Assembly (NCBI GenBank): GCA_039881045.1
Contig: JAYWVB010000038.1
Span: 62,001-126,000, forward strand
Length of the DNA stretch: 64,000 nucleotides
From: Chaetomium olivaceum
Taxonomy: Eukaryota > Ascomycota > Sordariomycetes > Sordariales > Chaetomiaceae
Direction: 5' to 3'
This document shows, in pieces, positions 1 to 10,680 of this stretch (position 1 is its first letter; each line of letters opens with the position of its first letter). Both the position numbers and the translations under genes were made by a program. The notes under the pieces were generated by a model, which saw only the letters and a program-made list of their open reading frames with translations, did not search any database and was not told the origin of the DNA.

Positions 1-509
1 GCTACTGCTGCATACCCCAGACGACATTGCAACTCTTTTTCGGACGTTGTTGGTGAATCTGGATGATAAGCTTTGCGGCCTTGGCAATCACCTCGTCGGA
101 ACGATCAATATCTCTCGGCATCTCGTGTAAGCCGGACTTTGCGCAGGAGGGAGAGAGGGCCTGTCCGAGCCAAGGAGCACAGTACCAAATCAGAAAACTG
201 CAACCAAGGGCCGTGAGCGTGGCATTCCCACAGCGCCCATCCAGTGCCTTCGGAGGACTCCACCCAACGCTGTGCCGGAGCCGGGCATGTCATGCCGGAG
301 AGGACCGGGCCAGCAACCGAGTGAGTCAGGGCTCACAACGACGACAACACACCACCAACACCAACACACCCAAAGGGAGGAGGGGAGGGGGAGGGGAGAC
401 GGAACGGGCTTGGTCCCCATTTTCGACAAAGCCGCCGCCGCCGCCGTAGTGCGCCAGGCCACAGCACCCCCCGCCCACCACCACCACGTCGAGAGGAGGC
501 ACCCGTCCC

Positions 510-1765
510 ATGGCGCGAAGACCCAGCGATGCCTTCTCCCAGCACAGCGTCGGCAGCGACGCGCCGTCGGGGCGCCCGCGCCGCATGTCGATGGAGGAGG
601 ACATGTTCTACCGGGAGCTCATGACGTCGCGGCCCGCCAAGCCGCCGAGCTACGACTCGGCCGTCAAGGCGGCCGTCGCCGCGCAGAGGAGGGCAGCGCA
701 AGCTGCTTCGGGGCAGGGCGCTGCCAGGCACATCGCCGAGGACGTGCTGCCGAAGTATTCATGCGCTGTGCATATGGAGGGGGTGTTTATGCGCAAGATG
801 GAGATCGAGGAGACGACAAAGCGGGCTGAATACCGCGACTGGAGGATGGTGTATGTCGAGCTGCGGGGTACTGCGCTTAACGTCTATTCGGTTAAGAAGG
901 AGCGCGGGTGGTGGTGTCGTCGTCGAAGCATGACGGGCCCGACATCTTGCCCGACAACCCGCCGTGGGTGAAGAAGTCGACGTTGGAGAAGAGCTACAGC
1001 TTGCTCCATGCGGATGCGGGGATAGCCGCCGACTACAGAAAGTGCGTACGCTCAAAGTAGGGAGCCGACTAGAGGGACCAAAAACTGACCAAAACCAGGC
1101 GACGATATGTTATTCGGATGAGGGTAGAAACGGACCAGTTCCTACTATCGTGCGTCGAGCTTGGGACATTTGTCTCATGGCTGGACGGGATATTTGCCGC
1201 CATCAACGTCTCACCACCGATCGACGAACGCGACTTTCCCCGGGACTTTAGCGTACCACGCATTCAACGGATACGATGGCTGCGCGGGCAACGGCCACAG
1301 CCCGAAGACAGCATCGGCTTCCACCGGTTGACCGAGCAGCGGAGGCAAGACGGGAGCGATGAAGACGAGGACGGCGATGGAGGAGGTGGAGGTGGCGAAC
1401 CACCGGATCTCGACTACGGAGGGGACGAAGATGGCGGTGGTGTTTACGGCCCGCGGACCGACCACCCGATCGTGGGGCGACTGTCGACGACATCGTATCC
1501 GAACGAGAGCATCGACCCCGAGACAGGCAAGTGGAAGCCGCAGCACGGCTGGAGCACGACACACGATATGCTGTACGCACGACTATGCTACAGCGTGCTG
1601 TTATTCAAGAGCCCGCGCAAGAGCAACTACGTGATCGCGCGGGGTAAGCGCTGGTACGTGGACTGGGGCACCGGGCGCATGATCCGGGTGCTGCCGCCCG
1701 CGTACGGCGAGGTGGATGTCATGGGCCCGTGGCAGGTCATCATGCCGGAGAACAGGCTGATTTAA
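510..1765 (+). CDS. PH-domain protein, one intron and one apparent frameshift
   Basis: Encodes about 399 residues if one base is restored. After a disordered Ser/Arg-rich start, a pleckstrin-homology-like module begins near residue 82 (YSCAVHMEGVFMRK, then DWRMVYVELRGTALNVYS) and resumes after the break with ADYRKRRYVIRMR and TDQFLLSCVELGTFVSWLDG, the usual PH C-terminal helix. The intron is 1042..1098 (GTGCGT...CTGAC...CAG) and joins the frames exactly. Between about 900 and 920 the reading frame moves by one, as if a base were missing in a G/T-rich stretch; the downstream frame then reads DGPDILPDNPPWVKKS without stops. PH domains bind phosphoinositides or proteins at membranes; the specific role here is unknown. 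An acidic Gly-rich linker follows residue 250. The start ATG lies in a good context (cccATGG). The next gene, NNF1, is convergent. Confidence 0.8.
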
Positions 1766-2333
1766 CGGAGCGATTGCTGAGGCTGCGCTGCCACTTTGGT
1801 GCGCTACGAGCAACTCCCTGCGATATACCTTTGCTTTCTTTTTGTCATACCAGCGGCGGGGCGTTCTTGGGTACAGGCGGAGCATCTGGCGAGCTTTTCT
1901 TTTGCATATCCCTAGGCATGGCACTCGGAAGTCGCGGACTGGTGGGCGGGTCGAGCATTATATACCACTTTTCTTGCATGTAAAACGGAATCCCGTGGAG
2001 GCTGGGGGGTTGTCGTGTGATGGACATACCAATATATACGGGAGCTATTGGATGGAACACAGCAATAATTGATACCAATTTGGTTTGATTTGTTTTGATC
2101 TCATGAGATTCATACTTGGTAGTTTTCTATGTGTGGACACAACCAACACCTTTGGTGAACGCCTAGATATCCAACATTAACCCCAGTCCACAACGCCAAT
2201 TCTATGCTTTCTTTCCTCGCTCAGCCCCTTGATTCCGCAATTAGAGTCATCCCACATTTTATCCACCTCGTCCCACCCCTTTCAATCATCCACCATCTGC
2301 CCCTATCCTCTTCAACAACTACCACGACAGCCC

Positions 2334-3644
2334 CTATTTGATCCCACCACTACCACCACCACCACCACCACCACGAACACTAACCGCCCTAACATCCTTC
2401 TCCGCCGCCCGCGTCTCGGCAGCCAACTCGTCCGCGATCGGGCCCAGCAGCGCGTTGGCCCCCTCCGTGTCGCGCACCGCCTTCTCCACGCTAGACAGCA
2501 GGGCCTCCATCTCGGCCCGCTGCGCCCGGATCTCGTCCCACAGCCGGGCGTTGGATGCCTGGGTGTTTTGCAGCTTGGCGTTGAGCTGGGATTGGTGCGA
2601 GGCGAGGTGCGGGGTGAGGTGGGCGTGGAGGATGGTGCGGGCGGGGAGGGTGTGTGGTCTGTTTTTTTTAGGAAGGGAGGGGGGGTTAGTTGGGGTTGGG
2701 TGTTGTTCCAGGTTGTTGTTTGGTGAGTTAGGTGGGGGGTGGGAAGGAGAAGGGGGTAGAGGGGGGAAGGAAGAGGATGAGGGGTAGAGGGAAAAAAAGA
2801 GGGTGGTAAAAAGGGGCGAAGGGGGCAGGAAAAGGGGGTAAGTAAACAAACATACGGAACTGGTGGTGAGCTTGGGTCGTCAGACTCCATTCTCCGCCGG
2901 GCGGCGTCGCCGACGAGCTCTTCCAGCTCATTCAGTCGTGCCACCACTTGCCGGTTGGCCATGATGGTCTCGAATTCTTTCTGTGGGCCTTGTTAGCTTG
3001 TCTGTTACCCTGAAAGGTAAAACCAACACCGCAACAACCCAACAACCCACTCCACCTTTCCAACCCCTTGAAGGTAAACAACCCCCTTTATCCCCCTGCC
3101 CTCTAAACCCCTCAACCATTAAGAACTAAACACGTCCCCCATCCCAACCCGCCCTCATAAGAGTAAATAGCAAAAAAATCAAAGAAAAAAGACGTACATT
3201 CCACAACCCTCCCAACCGCTCCACCATCTGCCGTTGCACAAACTCCAGCGTCCCCGGCGCCTTGTCCGAAATAGTGGGGAAACACGCCCCAAAGTTCTCC
3301 TTGTTGATCTTGTCCAGCGTGTGTTTAGCCGTCGACGCAAATAGTGCCTGGAGGCGGGCCGCGCGCGGGCCTGGTGCTGGGGGCGGTGGCGGTGGTTGTT
3401 TTTCTTGGGGTTCCCGGGTTTGGTTTTGGTTTGGGGGTTGGGGTTGTTCTCGAGATTGGTCTTCGGCTTGTTGATTTTGGGGTGTGTTCTCGATTTCATC
3501 GACGGTGGCGGCGGCGGAGTGGTCGGGTTGGGCGGGCGGTGCTGGTGGTTGCTGGTGGTCGGCCATCTCGGTGTCTGCGTCCTGGGGTTGCGGTTGGCGC
3601 TGGGGTTGCGCCGAGGCGGGAGGGGGGTCTTGTTTGGAGGCCAT
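2334..3644 (-). CDS. NNF1: Kinetochore protein Nnf1 (Mis12/MIND complex)
   Basis: Three exons on the minus strand: 3644..3198, 2980..2856 and 2658..2334, about 298 aa. Both introns have good signals (GTACGT...GCTAAC...CAG; GTATGT...CTAAC...CAG) and keep frame. The first 85 residues are Gln/Pro-rich; then comes the Nnf1 domain with HTLDKINKENFGACFPTI, KEFETIMANRQVVARLNELE, and the conserved PPVPP followed by a long coiled coil (SHQSQLNAKLQ, RAEMEALLSSVEKAVRD). In yeasts Nnf1 is one of four subunits of the Mis12 (MIND) complex, which links the inner kinetochore to the Ndc80 complex and spindle microtubules. An alternative upstream ATG at 3659 would add five residues. I chose 3644 because MASKQ begins the natural low-complexity tail. 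No frameshift is needed. Confidence 0.88.
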
Positions 3645-4069
3645 TTTGTGATATTGCAATCACCACGGAATGCGTAGCGTTCCGATTGACCAGCTATAAT
3701 AATTGCGCAGTTCTTGGCCGGATGTTGACTGCTCCGACCCGACCCAGTTGGAGTCAAAATGCTTGGGTGGTTGTCGCGTCGCGCCTGGAATCCATTCTCA
3801 TGCGGCGCGTTTCGCCCTTGGCGGCGGGGTGCAGCGACAGGGGACCTTAGCAAAACGCGGGGCACAGCGGCAGCCCCTCCACTCGCGTGGTTGCTGCGCC
3901 GAGCCTGCAGCCCAGTTCGTTAGTCAGGTACGCACGGGCCCTATAAACCACCATCCGACCCTGAATCATGAGATAAACACGCCAAACTCCCGCTTGATCA
4001 TGGCCCAAGTGCAAGTGCCTTCCCCGCCCCAGTAGATAAACCAGTTTCGCACTCCCAAATTTCACCGAC

Positions 4070-4190
4070 CTCCCCAATGGCCTAGCGGTTAAGGGATGGT
4101 ACAGAGGTAACCAGTCTAAAGAAATCAAGGCCCACTTCTGAGCTCCGCCGGTTTACCGGTCGAAAGGTCGTGGGTTCGAGATACGCTGTT
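4070..4190 (+). other. Possible degraded tRNA (A-box and B-box relic)
   Basis: The sequence tggcctagcggttaagg near 4079 matches the Pol III A box and D-arm of Ser/Leu/Arg-type tRNAs, and gtgggttcgagatac near 4168 resembles a T-arm/B box. They are about 90 bp apart, as in a long-arm or intron-containing tRNA. No acceptor stem pairs, the T-stem 3' half is lost and no clean anticodon arm forms. It looks like a pseudogene or chance match rather than a working tRNA. Confidence 0.25.
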
Positions 4191-4484
4191 GTCGTAAAAA
4201 CTGTCTTAATGTGCTGCATAATCTACGGAGTCCTCTGGACACCGGTAAGAATAGCCCACTTGCGAGCGCAGTTTTTCCTAGCCGACCACCGGCCTGGTTT
4301 ACCAGGAAGCTGGATCGGTGAGCTTTTTTGTCTTTTTTATTCTTGGTGTTTTCAGAGAAGGCACGTTCCAAAAAAGAAAGGCAACTGCACCGCAGACTCG
4401 AACACCTTGAATCGCACTTTGACCCCGACTAATACGGTTTTTTAAAGATGCGCCTCTTCTTAAAAAAAGCAATTCAAGCCCCGA

Positions 4485-4547
4485 CTCGAACATCTCGAAC
4501 ATCTCGAACATCTCGAACATCTCGAACATCTCGAACATCTCGAACAT
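4485..4547 (+). repeat. 9-bp tandem repeat, 7 copies
   Basis: Seven perfect copies of ctcgaacat lie in an AT-richer intergenic stretch, ending in a partly matching tatgaac. It sits downstream of the minus-strand b561-type gene. Confidence 0.95.
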
Positions 4548-4796
4548 TATGAACATCATAAACATCACATCTCCCATTTTTAACCCCCAACTCGAACGCA
4601 AGGAAATTCATCTACATATTTACATCGCGGGTATTAGAAAATATCATTTCAATCTTGACATGAATGAAGAAGCACGTTTATATCCCTCCCCCCTCATAAC
4701 ATCACATCATACCCAGCAAGCATCTTCTTCACAGCCCATCTCACCCGCCAACTATACACAAAAGAAAAAACAGTTCGCATCCCCCTCATTCATTCC

Positions 4797-5069
4797 CTCA
4801 TCAGGACAACACAGTTCCTCATCAGGACAACACAGTTCCTCATCAGGACAACACAGTTCCTCATCAGGACAACACAGTTCCTCATCAGGACAACACAGTT
4901 CCTCATCAGGACAACACAGTTCCTCATCAGGACAACACAGTTCCTCATCAGGACAACACAGTTCCTCATCAGGACAACACAGTTCCTCATCAGGACAACA
5001 CAGTTCCTCATCAGGACAACACAGTTCCTCATCAGGACAACACAGTTCCTCATCAGGACAATACAGTCC
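4797..5069 (+). repeat. 21-bp minisatellite, 13 units
   Basis: A 21-bp unit containing catcaggacaacacagttc is repeated 13 times; only the last copy carries substitutions (an A-to-T change giving atacagt). Because 21 is a multiple of three, several frames stay open and code for Ser-Ser-Gly-Gln-His-Ser-type or Cys-Cys-Pro-Asp-Glu-Glu-Leu-type repeats. I do not take these as genes. Near identity of the units suggests recent expansion or homogenisation. Confidence 0.97.
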
Positions 5070-5212
5070 TTCATCCCCCCCCCAATCACCCAAAAAGAAG
5101 AACGCCATGCCCAAATCACAATCACCCCCAACAAACAAACCCCCCCCCCCACCCCCCTTCAACCCCCCTACTACGTCACCTTACCACGTCGACAGGTTGC
5201 CAGATCGATCGA

Positions 5213-8027
5213 TCACGAATAATCCACGCTATGCGTACCCTGCCGACTCCCATCCCTCCGCTCCAGCCTCCGCCTCCTTCTGCGATCCGCCGCCGCCCCC
5301 GCATCTGTCATCGGCCCAGTCGTAAACGTGGCATGGCTCCCGCCAGGGCTCATCAACCCACCGGCAGGGCTGTCCAGGGTCGAGATGGTCGCCCCGGCAG
5401 CAGGCATGGCGCCCGACGGGCCGGCATTGCCCGTCCCCGCTCCCGCGCCCGCGCCCGGTGGTCCACCGCCGCTGGTACCACCAGCAGCGGCGCCAGCCCC
5501 GCCGGAGTAATAGGCCGAGTCCTTCCCGCCGGCGCGTCTGGCGAAGGCGGGGTTGGGCGGGTCTAGCTCGTCAGCGGATGTGGCTGTGGTGTTTCCTCCT
5601 CCTCCTCCTTCGACGCGCTGCTCGGCGGCAGTCTCGGCGCGGCCGCGGCTGGAGGAGTCGCGGCGGCGATACCGCCTCCCGGCGCTGCCCGCGGTGGGGT
5701 CTCGTCGCCCGATTGGCTGCTGACCGAGTCGGCGCGGCGGCGGTTGCGGCCGCTGCTGCCGCCGAATGCCCGGCGGCTTCTCCTTCGGGGATGCGGCGGA
5801 ATGTGAATCGGCCCGGATCGTTGTCGGCCATGCGGAGCTTTACGCTGATGGGGCTCTGGTGGGGGCGCTCACCCCGGCGGCGGCGCTCTTCTTGCTCGAG
5901 GGCTAGGGCGCTGGCTGAGGCGTTGGCGGCTGCGACGGCCGGGTCGGCTTCTCGGCGTCTGCGGCCGCTACGGCTGCGGGAGGGGACGGTGGAGCCGTAG
6001 GCTTCGCTGCCGTCCGAGTCGCGGTGGAAGATCCCATGCGGGTCTGCCGGGATTGGTGGCATCGATACTGGGCCGGCCGCATCATATCGCGGAGGAGGCC
6101 CTGGCATGGTGCCTGCAACAGGAATGGGCGCTGGCATGGGGGCTGGGGGCGGCCCTCCGGAGTAGGCTCCTGGCGCAGGAGGGGCGCCAGAGACTGGATT
6201 TTGGCCTGGTGGGGGAGGCCGCATACCCGGCGGCGCTGGGTCATATGGTGTACTACCACGCGGCTCAATCGAAGACTCCTCCTCTGAGAACACTGAAGTG
6301 CCGGTCATGGTCTCGGTCATGGTGACTCCTGACGGTGCGGGCCTGGGTGGTCGCCTTCTTGAACTCTCCCTCCTGGTCGGGGTGGGATATCCGTCACCCG
6401 TGTACTTCGAGTTCCGGCGACCTGCCCGCCTGTCCTCCTCCTCTTCTCTCCGCCTGTCTTCCTCATCCCTCAACCGCTCCTCTTCTCTCCTATCCCGCTT
6501 ATCCTTGCCCATCTTGGCCAAGAATCCTAGTCCCATTCCGGCAAGGAGCCCCTTTCCGACACCACCACCACCACCAGTGCTCTTTCGTGCCGGTTCGGAT
6601 GTTCTCCGAGAGGGGCTAACATAAGACGAGTAATCTGAGCCATCTATGGTGCTGTCAAATCTGGACGTTGCCGCGTGTGAACGCTGCGGAGTCATAGGTC
6701 TCGTGGGTCTACCGCCGCCCGGAGGCGGGCGAGGGGGCGGGAGGATGGATGATTCTGCGTCACGGCGGCTCGGGTATCTTCGGGTGTCCTCCGTCAAGTC
6801 GGTAAACTCGCTTTCGGTGAACTCGCTCCTGGGTGGTGGGTGTCTGCGTACACGGCTTGGCGTGTCGGTCGCGACGGCCGAATACTCATCATCGTGGCGC
6901 TTGTCTCCGCGGTTCATCATCTTGGCGACCAGCGCTCCAGCACCCAATGCGGCGCCAGCTCCAAAAATCTTATTCATGAAGCCGCCTCCGCCCCCTCCGC
7001 CGCTTACGCCACTCACGCGCCGCTGGTCCGGATGTTTTTCGTCGTAGTAGCTATCCGATTCCCGTCGTGAGGAAATGACAGTCGCACGGTGCGGCCGGCC
7101 GACTGGACTAGGGCTCCGACTCAAGGCTCGTTCAGTGTCCTTGTTCTTCTTACGACCCCGGAGCAGTGCCAATGCGCCGGCACCAGCGGCAAGTGGGCCG
7201 AGCCACTTCATCATGCCGCCGCCAGACTTCTCGGTCACCCGGCTACTTTCGTCCCCGGCGCCAACATGGCTGCTGTGAGCACGACCCCTGTTGTAATCCC
7301 GACGGCCGTAGTCGCGGTAATCGAGGATGAAGTAGAGCACTAGCAGAAAGCCCATCCAAACGGCGTAGAGAATGAACAGGTGCTTGGGCGATCCGTACAG
7401 CGTTAGGCCCAGGGGTACCTGCACAATACCCATCAACGTGATAGCGCGGCCAGACCACCGGTGGATGTGTAGCCGAAACGAGCGGCCAGTGATCTTGCTA
7501 ACTAGGCGGCCGCCAAACGCCTGGAGCAGGATGAGGACGTAGATGGCGACGCCAATGCCATGGTGAGGGTTCGTCAGGTTGCGTGGCGGGCCAACGGCAA
7601 TAAAACCGAGGACAAAAACAACGGTGCTGAGGCCGACGGCGAGGATTTGCAAGTATGCGTGATAGCGGACGGCACTCCCCGGTTGGCGGGTATAGAATCT
7701 GGCTAGCAAGACGGCGATGGGGACGATGAACAGGAACGTTATCGCAGCAAGAACGCCGTGGCCAAGAATCAGCGAGTGGTATTCTGTCAGTGTCGCAAAG
7801 CGGTTCCCCATTCCTGTGTGGCCCAGGTATTAGTGGTGCTGGCTCAGGTTGTCTCGGCAGGGTCCCGGCCACATACCATTGTACCGCATAGTGTCAAAAT
7901 TCAGCCCTACAAGGTTGGGTAGCAGGAATGTGTTCTTGGTGAAATCCCATGTTCCATCGCCCACCGTCAGGGTGTCGGACGAGTAGGAACTCGACCCCGG
8001 CGGGGAGAGACTGTCTGCCGGCGCCAT
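5213..8027 (-). CDS. Cytochrome b561-domain membrane protein with long disordered tail
   Basis: Exon 1 is 8027..7877 and exon 2 is 7813..5213, with intron 7814..7876 (GTATGT...CTAATAC...CAG); about 917 aa once two bases are restored. After LPNLVGLNFDTMRYNGMGNR come five hydrophobic segments (around LILGHGVLAAITFLFIVP, AYLQILAVGLSTVVFVLG, IGVAIYVLILLQAFGG, ITLMGIVQVPLGLTLYG, LFILYAVWMGFLLVLYF). Histidines in LILGHG, RYHAYL, NPHHGIG and HIHRWSG fit the haem-ligand pattern of b561-type transmembrane electron carriers. The rest is a charged, Pro/Gly-rich cytosolic-type tail. Near 5750-5775 and at the G4 tract 5696..5699 the frame shifts, each as if one base were missing; past them the frame gives ADSVSSQSGDE, RRYRRRDSSS and a natural-looking C-terminus to 5213. 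Without correction the protein would end at 5571 in an Arg-rich nonsense tail. The electron donor and acceptor are unknown. Confidence 0.85.
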
Positions 8028-9112
8028 TGCGGCGATGCGCGGCGATGGAGCCCAGCGCGGGCGGGCTGGGGAGTTGCGCGAAGCAGAGGGGTTCTGCAGT
8101 CGGGATTCCGAGCTGTCAAAAGATTGTGCGGTTGTGGAATGCTGGGCTTTTTTTTTTATCCTGACCCTCCTCAACAACTAACCCCGGGCAATAAATGCGG
8201 CGGTCAATCTGGCGGTGGAAGGAATGGCGGGGCAATCGGGCTAACGATCGGCGTATAAGTGATTGGACGCAATTGTGCTCCTCCTGTCTTGCACATGGAT
8301 AGTGCTCGTGGGGAAATCGTCTCTAGGTTGTCTTAGAAAGAGAGGACGGCCGTGGTGCAGATTAGCATCGTCATCTTGCCCATGGCGGAGCAGCACTCCA
8401 AAAAGTGAGAACCCCGGTGGTGCACCTTGGACCCTTCGATGCGTTGGCCCTGCCGTCAGCCGGGGATGCCAAGGCCAACAACTGGTTGCCGGGGAACCAG
8501 GGAAGCTCGGGCCATCTCCATCTCACCATCTGTGGGGCATCATATGTGGGTTCGTCTGAAGCTTGAGTGGCTTGGGTGGCTTGTCTTCAGATCAGGTTTT
8601 CGTGGGCTCACAGCGTCCAATGAGCGGTTGAAACGAAATACGGGAGCAAGCCTTCTTGGCGTTCTTCCGCAGCTCTCCCTTCACACAAACTCATGCTGTC
8701 GATGGAGAACCTGATTGGGAAATATCTCGGGGGTTTTCGAAAGCTCACAGAGTTGTTTCTGATCAGTTGATACAACCGAAGGACCTCGAGCCTAGGAGCC
8801 GCAAGGGTTCGAAAATGGCTACCTAGGTATTTCGTATTTCGCACTCATACCTCAGGTAACCGAGCTCCGTTTCCATGTTAGTGACCGACCATGAGCGTCA
8901 AAGGCTTGCAGTGATGCTCTTGAGGCTGAAGAGACCCATGAATCTGGTGAGAAACTATCCCGGTGTTCGGAAAGGGGGGAGTCGAGCAGACAGCCTCACA
9001 CCTTGATTTGGGAATATTTAATTCCACCATCATCCATACCATCCGTCCCCATCTCTCACTCAGCTATCATCCCATTTCCAACATTTCATCCCATCTTCAG
9101 TGGGTAACCAGA
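8028..9112. other. Intergenic region between divergent genes
   Basis: No supportable gene. It is presumably the 5' regions of the b561-type gene (minus) and the following plus-strand gene. A C/T-rich stretch near 9030-9100 looks like a fungal 5' leader. Confidence 0.5.
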
Positions 9113-10068
9113 GTTGACTTCACACCACCACAACTCACATACATCAACCATGTCCTCACCACACTCATCGCCCTCCTCCCCCAACACCCCATTCTCCCCT
9201 TCACCATCGCCACCACCCTCCCCTCCAGCAGCTACGCAACCCTCTCCCTCCACAAATCTGACACCATCCGCTTCCTCAACTTTCCCGCCACCCTCACCAC
9301 CGCACTCGAGTCCGCCATTCTCGCCGCTTGGCCACCAGGCCTTGACTCATCCTCCTCGGCATCCCCCACAGCAGCGTCGGTCGAGTACAAGTGCAAGGGC
9401 CGACCCTTCGGTTACTACGGCACCCAGCAGCACGTCGGCGGCCTGCGCCTCGTGCGCGACGTGCTGGCCGTGCTGCACCGCCACGGCTGGGAGCTGGTCA
9501 CGTCGGTGATGTGCAGCAAGCGGTACACGGCGAAGGACACGCTGTTTTTTCGATGCCGCGCGGGTACGCTGCCCGCGGTGGAGTGGCTCGTACTGGCGCC
9601 CATGCGCACGGACAAGCTGCGCGTGGTGTACGATGCGGACGGGTGGGGGCGCTGCCCAGGCATGGCGGCGCGGTGGGGGAGGGAGAGGATGGTGATGGGA
9701 GCAGCCGGCATGACCATGATTACCTTGGGGTGTTGGTTGCCGGGGTGAAGAAGGTGCTGCAGGAGATGGGGTGTTTTGAGAAGGGGGATTGGAATCATGA
9801 TTCGTTTGAGTTTGAGCTCAAGGGCAAACCGTGGCGGTCGAGGGGAGAGGCAGCGGGTAACGCGGTACGCATCCTGCTGATGCGGCTGCTTGAGTTGGTA
9901 GAGGGGCATGGGTGGAGGCTGTACGCGACTTTTGTGCAGCGAACGGGGCAGGATGAGGATAGGATTTTGGATACGTGGTACTTCGTTCGGGAGAAGGGGG
10001 GGAGTAAGGGGCAAGCCGCCCGGCCTTCCGAACTGCCGTCTGCCCATGGTTGCTCTGAGGTTATGTGA
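9113..10068 (+). CDS. Unrecognised fungal protein with repeated 'FELKG.PW' type module
   Basis: The supportable coding stretch starts near 9113 (VDFTPPQLTYINHVLTTL). There is no in-frame ATG before it, so a short upstream exon, or a start lost to an indel, is likely. It contains two related modules: YKCKGRPFGYYGTQQHVGG with LRLVRDVLAVLHRHGWEL, and FELKGKPWRSRGEAAG with ILLMRLLELVEGHGWRLY. Such repeats occur in hypothetical proteins of Sordariomycetes; no function is known to me. Near 9675-9690, around a G5 run, the frame moves by one base (one missing), after which YLGVLVAGVKKVLQEMG reads on. The stop at 10068 follows DTWYFVREKGG. The gene could extend further if another indel lies near 10060. 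Confidence 0.62.
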
Positions 10069-10680
10069 AGAGCAAGGGATGACCGTGGTGGCATGCGATA
10101 TCGAGGCAGGAAAAGCTCGGGGTATCCCAGAAGCTATCCAGAGAGCTTTCTATTTCAAACTTGAAAATGGAGAATGAACGGCAACTGCTCTTTTCAAGTG
10201 TCCATTACAGAAGTCGCACATGCTTCCGAGCCTACCCAATATTTTAGCTTGGGGGCAACCCGGTGTCTCGTAGCTTCCTGATGGCTCGGCAACAATACGG
10301 CCGGCGTCTTGCGAATGCGTTCGGGGCCCTTACGTGGGTTTATTTCTTGGGAAAGCTCGGTTTGAGACGTCTCTCAGGGCTCGGGTGTTGTGCTCCTTCC
10401 TGGGCCCCGGACCCTCATGGGCCACCTTCTCTGATGTGAGTCTGCCCCTTCCAATTCTCAAAGCACATTGTATCTGGAAGGAGTTCTATGCTTGGAAGAG
10501 GCGAGCATTTAATCTCTTCTCTGATTCCATTCCTGGACCTCTTTCTTTTCCATCCCAATAATCTTCGTCTAGGCCACAACATCAATCCCATTTTTTGGTC
10601 ATTTGAGCATTCCATCACCTCATCGTTCCCTTTGCTTATTTGTTCTCAACTTTTCCATTCTCAGATTACCAGCCGGCACC

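Noticed and set aside
851..896. Possible intron (GTATGT...CTTAAC...AAG) inside the PH gene that might explain the frame change
   Set aside because: Removing 46 bases does not lead into the downstream frame, and the stretch encodes a conserved PH strand (VYVELRGTALNVYS).
4549..5325. 258-codon plus-strand frame through the minisatellite
   Set aside because: It is open mainly because the 21-bp unit has no stops in several frames; there is no domain, and the flanks look noncoding.
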